Source: Oscillospiraceae bacterium
Lineage (GTDB): Bacteria > Bacillota > Clostridia > Oscillospirales > Ruminococcaceae
NCBI GenBank assembly: GCA_022768545.1
Contig: JALELV010000075.1
Span: forward strand, 1 to 32,118
DNA length: 32,118 nucleotides
Direction of reading: 5' to 3'
A program made the translations under genes and the position numbers. Numbering within the stretch: position 1 is the first letter of the stretch; each line of letters starts with the position of its first letter. The notes under the pieces were generated by a model, which saw only the letters and a program-made list of their open reading frames with translations, made no database searches and had not been told where the DNA came from. This document shows, in pieces, positions 6,280 to 13,103 of this stretch.

Positions 6280-6756
6280 ATGGAACTTGTGATCAAGCGC
6301 TTTGAAGAGCTGACGGCGGAGGAGCTGTACGAGATCCTCCGGCTTCGGGTGTCGGTGTTCGTGGTGGAACAAAACTGCCCCTATCAGGAGCTGGACGGAA
6401 AGGACCTGCGGGCATACCATGTTTACCTGCGGGACGCAGAAGGGATCGAGGCTTACCTGAGGGTGCTGGACGCCGGGGTCTCCTTTCCGGAGGTCTCCAT
6501 TGGGCGGGTTATCGCCGTAAAAAGGCGTCAGGGCCTTGGCAGCCGCATCCTCTCGGAGGGGGTCAGGGTGGCCGGGGAGCGGCTCGCGGCCGGTGCCATC
6601 CGGATAGAGGCGCAGACCTACGCCCGGGGGCTCTACGAGGCCCAGGGGTTTTGCCAGGTGTCGGAGGAGTTTTTGGAGGACGGGATCCCGCATATCGAAA
6701 TGCTGCTGCGCCTAAGGGGAGACGCGGGCGGCAAAGCATTGCCCGCAAAAAGGTAA
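6280..6756 (+). CDS. elaA: ElaA-type GNAT N-acetyltransferase
   Basis: This encodes 158 residues. The N-terminus matches the ElaA signature closely (FEELTAEELYEILRLR, then VFVVEQNCPYQELDGKD), followed by the GNAT core with the acetyl-CoA loop VKRRQGLGSRIL (Q/RxxGxG type) and a C-terminal YEAQGFCQVSEEF strand-helix typical of GNAT enzymes. It transfers an acetyl group from acetyl-CoA to a small-molecule or protein amine; the substrate of ElaA proteins is not established to my knowledge. The ATG at 6280 is chosen at the point where family similarity begins, after GGAGGAGAGGG; the open frame continues upstream through terminator and promoter and is not coding there. Confidence 0.88.
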   Translation: MELVIKRFEELTAEELYEILRLRVSVFVVEQNCPYQELDGKDLRAYHVYLRDAEGIEAYLRVLDAGVSFPEVSIGRVIAVKRRQGLGSRILSEGVRVAGERLAAGAIRIEAQTYARGLYEAQGFCQVSEEFLEDGIPHIEMLLRLRGDAGGKALPAKR

Positions 6757-6790
6757 AACGATGCCCTGCGCCAAAACGGCGCAGGGCATC
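6755..6790 (-). terminator. Terminator between convergent elaA-like and phosphofructokinase genes
   Basis: A perfect 13-bp stem (GATGCCCTGCGCC, 6760-6772, with 6778-6790) closes a 5-nt loop. On the minus strand it is followed by GTTTTACC, so it serves mainly the phosphofructokinase gene. Confidence 0.65.
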
Positions 6791-6805
6791 GCCGCATACG
6801 GCGGT

Positions 6806-8062
6806 TTATTCCCGGCCCGGGGGAGGGGCAAGCTCGGTATTCAGCAGGAAATGCTGGGGCATCCCGTTGAGGGTGGGGTAGGCCACTTCGCCCTCGATCA
6901 GGGGCAGAAGGTATTCAAACATCTCTCCGGTGACGTCGTTGCCGGCCTTGTTGATCCATTCCCGGGGCACCAGCTGTTCCCGATTGGCGATCCTGGAGAC
7001 ATCCCCCAGGCCGATGTTGATGAGGTAGGGGCGGTTGGACACCCGCTCCATCACCATCACCCGGCCGGTATCCCCGGCCAGGGCGTGGCGGACGGCATGG
7101 CTGCCGATGCGCCGGGCCTCGTTCAGATCGGTGGCGGACATCAGGTGGGAGGAACACCGCTGCAGGACGTTGAGCTCAATGGAGCGCACCTTGCAGCCGA
7201 TGCGGTCCCGCACCAGGTTTTCAAGATATTTCCCCACACCGGAGAGGTAGCGGTGGCCGAAGGCGTCCACCAGGCCGCTCTGAAAATCCTCCGCAACAAA
7301 GCTGCCGTTTGCCAGGCGCACCCCCTCCGACACCGCGACGATGCAGTTTTGGGTGATCTTCTGCACCTCCGCCACGTCTTTCAAAAACTGCTCCGGGTCA
7401 AAGGGGACCTCCGGCAGGTAGATGAGCTGTGGGGCCCGGGCCCCCACTGTGCGGGGAAGGGCGGCGGCGGCGGTGAGCCACCCCGCGTGCCGGCCCATGA
7501 TCTCCACAATGGTCACCGAGTGGGTATCGTAGACGTTGCAGTCCCGGATGATCTCCAGCATGGCGGTGGAGATAAACTTGGCCGCCGAGCCGAAGCCCGG
7601 GGTGTGGTCGGTCAGAGGAAGATCGTTGTCGATGGTTTTGGGAATGCCCATGACCCGGATATCCTCTCCGACTTCCTGGAAAAAGAGGGAGAGCTTATAG
7701 ACCGTGTCCATGGAGTCATTGCCGCCGATATAGAAAAAATAGCCGATGTCATAGAGGCGGAAAGTCTCCAAAATATTTTCAAAAAGGGCCCGTCCCTCTG
7801 CACTCTCCGGGTCCGGCAGGCGAAACCGGCAGGAGCCCAGGGCCATGGCGGGGGTGCATTCCAGAGCAAAAAAATCCTCCTGGCGGGAGAACTGGCTTTT
7901 CAGGTCGATGATCGTGCGCTTCAAGATCCCCTGGATCCCGTTGAGGGCGCCGTAGACCCTGTCGATCTCCCTGCTGCGGATGGCCTCCTGGACCGCACCG
8001 GAGAGGGAAGCGTTGATGGCCGCGGTGGGCCCGCCGGACTGGGCGATAAGCATGTTTTTCAT
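6806..8062 (-). CDS. pfp: Phosphofructokinase, pyrophosphate-dependent type (PPi--fructose-6-phosphate 1-phosphotransferase)
   Basis: This encodes 418 residues. It phosphorylates fructose 6-phosphate in glycolysis and, as a PPi enzyme, would do so reversibly. Key motifs are QSGGPTAAINAS at the N-terminus, GGNDSMDT (113-120), PKTIDNDLP (141-149, with the catalytic Asp145) and MGRHAGW (189-195). Asp116 in GGNDS, where ATP enzymes have Gly, and Lys142 in PKTIDND, in place of the Gly of PGTIDND, are the two recognised markers of PPi use. The start at ATG 8062 is set by AAGGAG 7 nt upstream; the longer frame from 8104 lacks one. The gene is monocistronic. Together with ppdK at the window end it suggests PPi-linked glycolysis. 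Phosphoryl donor is inferred from residues, not proven. Confidence 0.9.
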   Translation of the reverse strand: MKNMLIAQSGGPTAAINASLSGAVQEAIRSREIDRVYGALNGIQGILKRTIIDLKSQFSRQEDFFALECTPAMALGSCRFRLPDPESAEGRALFENILETFRLYDIGYFFYIGGNDSMDTVYKLSLFFQEVGEDIRVMGIPKTIDNDLPLTDHTPGFGSAAKFISTAMLEIIRDCNVYDTHSVTIVEIMGRHAGWLTAAAALPRTVGARAPQLIYLPEVPFDPEQFLKDVAEVQKITQNCIVAVSEGVRLANGSFVAEDFQSGLVDAFGHRYLSGVGKYLENLVRDRIGCKVRSIELNVLQRCSSHLMSATDLNEARRIGSHAVRHALAGDTGRVMVMERVSNRPYLINIGLGDVSRIANREQLVPREWINKAGNDVTGEMFEYLLPLIEGEVAYPTLNGMPQHFLLNTELAPPPGRE

Positions 8063-8127
8063 GGCTTGTCTCCTTTTCAGCTGTGGCAAAAAATAAAGGC
8101 GCACAAAGCCCCTTCACATCGCTTTTA

Positions 8128-8156
8128 AGTATAGCACAACAAAAACGCCAAAACAA
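8128..8156 (-). promoter_or_regulatory. Promoter of the phosphofructokinase gene
   Basis: On the minus strand, TTGTTT (8151-8156) and TATACT (8128-8133) are separated by 17 bp, and the -10 is extended by TGC. Confidence 0.65.
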
Positions 8157-8183
8157 TAGAAAAAGCCAAAGCACGGCGCGCGG

Positions 8184-8212
8184 TTGACAGGGCAGAGCCA
8201 AAATGATAAAAT
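8184..8212 (+). promoter_or_regulatory. Promoter of the small membrane protein gene
   Basis: TTGACA (8184-8189), 17 bp, TAAAAT (8207-8212). It has the same core elements as the riboswitch promoter at 5067. Confidence 0.8.
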
Positions 8213-8252
8213 CAGGAACCACTTTGCAAATGGCGGAGGGAGGGGAAGGAAT

Positions 8253-8465
8253 ATGTTATGGTCTGTCTTGGGAGGAACGGTCATAGCGGCCCTGGGCGCG
8301 TTTGTTTGTCTGAAGCCCGGCCTCGTGTGGGAGCTGACCGAAAAATGGAAATCTTATCGTGCGGACGAGCCGTCTGATTTCTATTTGAAAAGCACAAAAG
8401 CCGGGGGCATCCTCTTGGCCCTGCTGGGAGCCATGATGATCGTTCTGCCCTGGGTCCTGGAATGA
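8253..8465 (+). CDS. Small two-helix membrane protein, DUF6199-like
   Basis: This encodes 70 residues from ATG 8253, preceded by GGGAGGGGAAGG. A transmembrane segment at about residues 4-20 is followed by an outer or inner loop containing LTEKWKSYRADEPSDFYLKS and a second transmembrane segment at about 48-68. The W-x-L/LTE-x-WKS...EPS...Y pattern matches my memory of the DUF6199 family of small Gram-positive membrane proteins, whose function is unknown. It is expressed alone from a strong promoter and ends in a shared bidirectional terminator. A longer frame from 8184 would begin inside the promoter and is rejected. Confidence 0.75.
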   Translation: MLWSVLGGTVIAALGAFVCLKPGLVWELTEKWKSYRADEPSDFYLKSTKAGGILLALLGAMMIVLPWVLE

Positions 8466-8486
8466 TAAGCGCTCTTTTCCAAAAGG

Positions 8487-8520
8487 CAAAAAGCTCCGGC
8501 CATAAGACCGGAGCTTTTCT
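8487..8520. terminator. Bidirectional terminator
   Basis: AAAAGCTCCGG (8489-8499) pairs with CCGGAGCTTTT (8508-8518) around an 8-nt loop. U-tracts exist in both directions, serving the small membrane protein gene (+) and the DAHP synthase gene (-). Confidence 0.85.
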
Positions 8521-8544
8521 GCGGGGTGCTGTTTTTCTGCGGGG

Positions 8545-9558
8545 TCAGATGCTGCGTCCCACGCACTGGGCCAGGGGGCGGAGTTTGTTCATAAGCCCGT
8601 CAAAGGCCTCCGGCGTCAGGGATTGGGTGCCGTCGCACAGGGCATTTTGGGGGTCGTTGTGCACCTCGATGATCAGCCCGTCGGCGCCGGCAGCCACGGC
8701 GGCCATGCTCATCCGCTCCACCATCCAGGCCTTGCCGCAGGCGTGGGAGGGGTCCACCACCACGGGCAGGTGGGAGAGCTCCTTCACTGCCAATACGGCA
8801 GAGAGGTCCAGCGTATTGCGGGTGTAGGTCTCAAAGGTGCGGATGCCGCGCTCGCACAGGATGACGTTGGGGTTGCCGCTGGCCATGATGTATTCGGCGC
8901 TCATGAGCCATTCCTCGATGGTGGAGGAGAGCCCCCGCTTGAGCAGGATGGGCTTGGTGGTCTTTCCAAGCTGCTTGAGCAGGTCGAAGTTCTGCATGTT
9001 CCGGGCCCCTACCTGGATGACGTCCACGCACATTTCAAACATCTCGATGTTGTCGGTGGACATGATCTCGGTGACGATGGGCATGCCGGTCATCTCCCGG
9101 GCATGCTGCAAAAGCTGGATCCCATCCCGGGCAAGGCCCTGGAAAGAGTAGGGGGAGGTGCGGGGCTTGTAGGCCCCGCCCCGCAGGGCGCAGGCGCCGG
9201 ATGCCTTTACCGCTGCCGCCACCGCCTCGATCTGGGAGGCGCTCTCCACCGAGCAGGGGCCCGCGATGACGCCGATGCGTTCGCCGCCGAGGGGCACGCC
9301 TCCCACGTCGATGAGGGTGTTTTCGGGGTGGTACTTGCGGTTGGCCATCTTGTAGGGCTCCGACACCGCCATCACCTTTTCCACCCCCGGCAGCAGGGAG
9401 ATCTTCTCCTTATCCACCTTTGCGGCGTTACCCTCGGCGCCCAGCACGGTATTTTCCGTGCCGCGGCTCACCATTACCTTGACGCCGCCCTGCTCCATCA
9501 CTTGAATGGCAGCCTGGAGCTCTTCCTCTGTCGCCTTATGGCTCATGACTACGATCAT
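8545..9558 (-). CDS. aroF: 3-deoxy-7-phosphoheptulonate (DAHP) synthase with N-terminal regulatory domain
   Basis: DAHP synthase condenses phosphoenolpyruvate and erythrose 4-phosphate, the first step toward Phe, Tyr, Trp and chorismate. This encodes 337 residues of the type I-beta (AroF/AroA(G)) form. Residues 1-70 form a ferredoxin-like (ACT-resembling) domain starting MIVVMSHKATEEEL, which in related enzymes gives feedback control by Tyr or Phe. The barrel follows, with AGPCSVES, GAYKPRTSPYSFQG, LLKRGL and VVDPSHACGK carrying substrate and metal ligands. AAGGAT precedes ATG 9558. It is monocistronic and lies behind a Phe/Tyr-rich leader peptide and attenuator, so control is predicted at both enzyme and transcript level. 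Confidence 0.96.
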   Translation of the reverse strand: MIVVMSHKATEEELQAAIQVMEQGGVKVMVSRGTENTVLGAEGNAAKVDKEKISLLPGVEKVMAVSEPYKMANRKYHPENTLIDVGGVPLGGERIGVIAGPCSVESASQIEAVAAAVKASGACALRGGAYKPRTSPYSFQGLARDGIQLLQHAREMTGMPIVTEIMSTDNIEMFEMCVDVIQVGARNMQNFDLLKQLGKTTKPILLKRGLSSTIEEWLMSAEYIMASGNPNVILCERGIRTFETYTRNTLDLSAVLAVKELSHLPVVVDPSHACGKAWMVERMSMAAVAAGADGLIIEVHNDPQNALCDGTQSLTPEAFDGLMNKLRPLAQCVGRSI

Positions 9559-9608
9559 AACTCAACATCCTTTCAGCTTGTCTTTGTTGTTTTTTGGCCG
9601 GGCACCGC

Positions 9609-9656
9609 AAAAGGGAAAACAAACAGGGCGGCAGCCGTGACCCGGCTGCCGCCCTG
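9609..9656 (-). terminator. Attenuator terminator upstream of aroF
   Basis: On the minus strand, CAGGGCGGCAGCC (9656-9644) pairs perfectly over 13 bp with 9636-9624 around a 7-nt loop and is followed by TTTGTTTTCCCTTTT. It sits between the leader peptide stop and aroF, with no other gene to terminate. Its 5' arm can alternatively pair with the segment at 9707-9721 (CCTGC with GCAGG and CGGCTG with CAGCCG), giving an antiterminator. Confidence 0.88.
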
Positions 9657-9672
9657 CAAAATTCAAAAACGG

Positions 9673-9780
9673 TTAAAGACCAGACGCCGTGCAAACCGCT
9701 TTAAACGCAGGAAAACAGCCGCTACTAAAATAATAGTAGCGGTAATAGCTGTTAAAAAAGCGCTTGGAAGCGGTGGACAT
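9673..9780 (-). CDS. Aromatic amino acid leader peptide (35 aa) of the aroF attenuator
   Basis: This short ORF begins at ATG 9780, six nt after AAAGGGGG, and encodes 35 residues. Five are Phe and five Tyr, eight of them within residues 8-18 (FFNSYYRYYYF). The Tyr codons lie in a hairpin (9719-9742: 9-bp arms CCGCTACTA/TAGTAGCGG), whose 5' strand on the RNA is translated first. A ribosome stalled there for lack of charged tRNA-Tyr or tRNA-Phe would free the downstream segment 9707-9721 to form the antiterminator. This is the classic design of pheL/trpL-type attenuators, placed before the first enzyme of the aromatic pathway. An alternative ATG at 9786 is too close to the ribosome site. Sequence and hairpins are seen; the mechanism is inferred. 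Confidence 0.88.
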   Translation of the reverse strand: MSTASKRFFNSYYRYYYFSSGCFPAFKAVCTASGL

Positions 9781-9805
9781 GGCCATCCCCCTTTCTGATA
9801 ACAAC

Positions 9806-9834
9806 ACTTTAACCGTTTTATCCGTTAAAGTCAA
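9806..9834 (-). promoter_or_regulatory. Promoter of the aroF leader, with an inverted repeat
   Basis: On the minus strand, TTGACT (9829-9834) and TAAAGT (9806-9811) are 17 bp apart. An inverted repeat, CTTTAAC (9807-9813) and GTTAAAG (9824-9830) with a 10-bp spacer, spans the whole core promoter and may be an operator. Confidence 0.65.
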
Positions 9835-9903
9835 GAGGGACAGGCAAAAAATAAAAAAATTCGGAAAGCCTTTAAAAAAACGGCCCGGAAAGCCGCCTTT
9901 TCA

Positions 9904-9932
9904 TTGACAAAGAAAAAGGAGCAGGATATAAT
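9904..9932 (+). promoter_or_regulatory. Consensus promoter of the T-box-alaS transcript
   Basis: TTGACA (9904-9909), a 17-bp spacer and TATAAT (9927-9932) match the sigma-A consensus exactly. Confidence 0.9.
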
Positions 9933-9938
9933 AATCTC

Positions 9939-10200
9939 TTGTAGCCGGGGTTCCCCGGCAGCTTTATGAAGAAAAACGCTGTGACGGGACAAACGAGACT
10001 GATATTTTCCGGACAGAGAGAGGGCCCCTTGTGCTGCGAGGCCTTTGCGGAAAAAGCTCCGGCCATCCCCGAGCATCGGCGCAGAACGCCGGCGTCTCCC
10101 GCGTTAAGGGGCATACGAGTGACACGGCACGGCGCCGTGTAATTTGGGTGGTACCACGGAGCGGCTGTCTTCGTCCCAATTGCGGGGCGGAGGCTTTTTT
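9939..10200 (+). ncRNA. T-box riboswitch leader for alanine
   Basis: The leader contains the T-box core GGGTGGTACCACGG (10146-10159), preceded by the stem III/linker pattern CGTTA...GAGTG (about 10102-10122) and an AGAGAG stem I motif near 10014. A GCT triplet at 10056-10058, after GGAAAAA, is a plausible Ala specifier codon. The base after TGG in the T-box is T, complementary to the A discriminator of tRNA-Ala. A terminator stem (10170-10177 with 10184-10191) leads into TTTTTT at 10195. Uncharged tRNA-Ala would stabilise the antiterminator and allow alaS transcription. Confidence 0.9.
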
Positions 10201-10261
10201 ATTGTCCAAACGGGCCGCCCTTCAGGACAGCAAATATAAAAAGGACGGGATGATGTAAAAC

Positions 10262-12904
10262 ATGGAATGGACGGGACTGAACGAACTGAGAGAAAAATTT
10301 CTCTCCTTTTTTGAGAGCAAGGGCCATCTGCGGCACGAAAGCTTCCCCCTGGTGCCGATCAACGACCCCAGCCTGCTGCTCATCAACTCCGGCATGGCTC
10401 CTCTCAAGCGCTATTTTCTGAACCTGGATACCCCTCCCAGAAAGAGGATGACCACCTGCCAGAAGTGCATCCGCACCCCGGATATCGACAACATCGGCCA
10501 CACCGCGCGCCACGGCACGTATTTTGAGATGCTGGGGAACTTCTCCTTCGGCGACTATTTTAAGCATGAAGCCACAGACTGGGCCTGGGAGTTCCTCACC
10601 AAGGTGCTGGAGATCCCGGAGGAAAAGCTGTGGGTGTCCATCTATGAAGACGATGACGAGGCCTTCGAGATCTGGACGAAAGAGCGCGGTGTGCCAGAGG
10701 AGAAGATCGTCCGCCTGGGCCGGGAGGACAACTTCTGGGAGCACGGCTCCGGCCCCTGCGGCCCCTGCTCCGAGATCTATTTTGACCGCGGCCCGGAGTA
10801 CGGCTGCGGCAAACCCACCTGCGGCGTGGGCTGCGACTGCGACCGCTATATGGAGATCTGGAACCTGGTGTTTACCCAGTTTGACAGCGACGGGCAGGGC
10901 ACCTACACCCCCATCGACCACCCCAATATCGACACCGGCATGGGCCTGGAGCGCCTGGCCTGCATCATGCAGGGGGTCAACAACCTCTTTGAGGTGGATA
11001 CCGTTCAGAACATCATGAAGCATGTCAGCCGCATTGCCGGCGTGCACTACGGCGACAACCCCAAGACGGATATCTCCCTGCGCGTCATCACCGACCATAT
11101 GCGCAGCTGCACCTTTATGATCGGCGACGGCGTGGTGCCTTCCAACGAGGGGCGCGGCTATGTCCTGCGCCGCCTGCTGCGCCGGGCCGCCCGCCACGGC
11201 CGCCTGCTGGGCATCCGCGATACCTTCCTGTACCAGGTGTGCGAGACGGTCATTTCGGAAAACGCGGGGGCCTATCCGGAGCTCGTGGAGAAAAAAGACT
11301 ACATCATCAAGGTGCTGCAGGTGGAGGAAGAGCGCTTTGCCCGCACCATCGACCAGGGCATGGAGATCCTCAGCGACATCATGGACAAGATCTCCGGCGA
11401 CATGATCAACGGAAAGGTGCTGCCCGGTGCCGACGCCTTCCGCCTTTACGACACCTTTGGGTTCCCCATCGACCTCACCCGAGAGATCCTCTCGGAGAAA
11501 GGTATCACCATTGACGAGGACGCCTTTACCGACCTGATGAAGCAGCAGAAAGCCACCGCCCGGGCCAGCCGCAAGGATGTCAGCGGCTGGAGCGCCGATG
11601 AAGCCGTGGACGTGGAGGGCAAGACCCGGTTTATCGGTTACCAGCACATGGCCGGACAGACCAGCATCGCCGCCATCGTGGACGAGGAGGGTGAGCTGAC
11701 CGACGCTATCACCGAGGGGATGAAGGCCACGGTGGTGCTGAAGGAGACCCCCTTCTACGCCGAGAGCGGCGGCCAGGTGGGCGACACCGGCGTCATTGTA
11801 AACGGCAAAAATATCTTCCAGGTGGAGGACTGCAAAAAGTCTCCCACCGGGCAGTATCTGCATATCGGCGTGCTCAAGAGCGGGCTCATGAATACGGGGG
11901 ACGGCGTGACAGCCCAGGTGGATGCCTCCCGCCGCAGGGCGATCACCCGCAACCACACGGCCTGCCATCTGCTGCAGGCTGCCCTGCGCCAGGTGCTGGG
12001 AAAACATGTCCAGCAGGCGGGTTCCATGGTAAACGAACACCGCTGCCGCTTCGACTTTACCCATTTTACCGCCATGACCCCCGAGGAGCTTGCCGCGGTG
12101 GAGCAGAAGGTAAACGAGATGATCCTGGAGGCGCTGGATGTCCAGATCAGCGAGCTCCCCATTGAAGAGGCCAAAAAGCTGGGCGCCATGGCCCTGTTCG
12201 GCGAGAAATACGGCGACGTGGTGCGCGTCTGCGACGTGTCCAGGCAGTCGGTGGAGTTCTGCGGCGGCACCCATGTCTCCAATACCTCCAGGATCGGTCT
12301 GTTCAAGATCGTGTCCGAATCCTCCGTGGCGGCCGGTGTGCGCCGCATCGAGGCGGCCACCGGCACCGGCGTGCTGGAGCTGCTGGACCACGCGGACGAG
12401 ATGATCGCCCGGGCCTCCGAAAACCTGAAGCTGGGCAACCCGGAAGAGCTGGTGGCCCGCACCGCGGCTGTGGCGGCGGAGCTGAAGGAAAAGGAGCGGG
12501 AGCTGGACGCCCTCAACCGCAAGATGGCGGATATGCAGATCCAGGGCCTGTTTGAAAGCGCCGTGGAAGTGGGCGGCGTCAAGGTGATCTTCGCGGGCTT
12601 TACCGGCACCAAGCCGGAGTCCATCCGTGTGATGTGCGACCGGGTGCGCGACAACGCCCCGAACACCGTGGCGGTGATCGCCGGGGTGCTGGGGGACAAG
12701 GCGAACCTCTTCGCCGCGGCCGGCAAGGAAGCGGTGGCCAAGGGCGTCCACGCGGGCAAGCTCATCAAAGAGCTCACCGCTCAGCTGGGCGGCAAGGGCG
12801 GCGGCCGCCCCGACAGCGCCCAGGGCGGTGTGACCGAGATCTTCAAGATCGACGAGGCTCTGGCCGGTGTTCCGGATATGATCCGTGAAATGGTAAAAGG
12901 CTGA
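10262..12904 (+). CDS. alaS: Alanyl-tRNA synthetase
   Basis: Alanyl-tRNA synthetase charges tRNA-Ala and edits mischarged Ser/Gly. The 880 residues match full-length bacterial AlaRS. The N-terminal class II catalytic core begins MEWTGLNELREKFLSFFESK and includes the active-site segments MTTCQKCIRTPDIDNIG and GNFSFGDYFK. The editing domain has the zinc-site pattern NHTACHLLQAAL and the later CGGTHV. The C-Ala oligomerisation domain closes with GKGGGRPDSAQGG. The ribosome site is only moderate (AAGGACGGG, with a longer than usual distance to ATG 10262), but family similarity begins exactly here. It is monocistronic behind an alanine T-box leader. Confidence 0.98.
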   Translation: MEWTGLNELREKFLSFFESKGHLRHESFPLVPINDPSLLLINSGMAPLKRYFLNLDTPPRKRMTTCQKCIRTPDIDNIGHTARHGTYFEMLGNFSFGDYFKHEATDWAWEFLTKVLEIPEEKLWVSIYEDDDEAFEIWTKERGVPEEKIVRLGREDNFWEHGSGPCGPCSEIYFDRGPEYGCGKPTCGVGCDCDRYMEIWNLVFTQFDSDGQGTYTPIDHPNIDTGMGLERLACIMQGVNNLFEVDTVQNIMKHVSRIAGVHYGDNPKTDISLRVITDHMRSCTFMIGDGVVPSNEGRGYVLRRLLRRAARHGRLLGIRDTFLYQVCETVISENAGAYPELVEKKDYIIKVLQVEEERFARTIDQGMEILSDIMDKISGDMINGKVLPGADAFRLYDTFGFPIDLTREILSEKGITIDEDAFTDLMKQQKATARASRKDVSGWSADEAVDVEGKTRFIGYQHMAGQTSIAAIVDEEGELTDAITEGMKATVVLKETPFYAESGGQVGDTGVIVNGKNIFQVEDCKKSPTGQYLHIGVLKSGLMNTGDGVTAQVDASRRRAITRNHTACHLLQAALRQVLGKHVQQAGSMVNEHRCRFDFTHFTAMTPEELAAVEQKVNEMILEALDVQISELPIEEAKKLGAMALFGEKYGDVVRVCDVSRQSVEFCGGTHVSNTSRIGLFKIVSESSVAAGVRRIEAATGTGVLELLDHADEMIARASENLKLGNPEELVARTAAVAAELKEKERELDALNRKMADMQIQGLFESAVEVGGVKVIFAGFTGTKPESIRVMCDRVRDNAPNTVAVIAGVLGDKANLFAAAGKEAVAKGVHAGKLIKELTAQLGGKGGGRPDSAQGGVTEIFKIDEALAGVPDMIREMVKG

Positions 12905-12932
12905 AAAAGCAGCCGGGTTTTAACGGGAAACA

Positions 12933-12973
12933 AACAACAACCGGGCGGAAATTTCCGCCCGGTTGTTGTTTTT
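12933..12973. terminator. Terminator downstream of alaS
   Basis: A 16-bp stem (AACAACAACCGGGCGG, 12933-12948, with 12955-12970) with loop AAATTT ends in TTTTT on the plus strand. Confidence 0.88.
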
Positions 12974-12986
12974 GTTGTTAAAAAAC

Positions 12987-13072
12987 GGCCATGTGGGCCA
13001 ACCCCGGCCCACGGCCATAGAGATCAAAAGCGCCCGCCCGCGGAACGTGCGGATGCGCGAAAGCAAATAGCC
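12987..13072. repeat. Two-hairpin intergenic repeat, copy B
   Basis: This is the second copy of the element at 189-272, same orientation. It shares GGCCATGTGGGCC, GGCCC-CGGCC, GATCAAA, the second hairpin position and the end AAATAGCC. In hairpin 1 the pair region GT/GC of copy A is GT/AC here, and in hairpin 2 GTAC/GTAC is GCGC/GCGC, so pairing is kept while sequence changes. It lies 31 bp beyond the stop of the minus-strand transporter gene. The minus-strand end of hairpin 1 runs into GTTTTTT and could terminate that transcript. Confidence 0.65.
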
Positions 13073-13103
13073 TGCAAAACGGGAAGGGAAAAGACGGCCC
13101 GGT

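Noticed and set aside
6760..6790. Mobile palindromic repeat
   Set aside because: The hairpin sits between convergent genes with a short U-tract for the minus strand and has no second copy in the window; a terminator explains it.
10199..12751. 850-residue open frame opposite alaS on the minus strand
   Set aside because: It is a shadow of GC-rich alaS codons (GC at third positions), has no ribosome site and resembles no protein. Similar long antisense frames opposite pepD, mfd, comEC and the phosphofructokinase gene were dismissed for the same reason.
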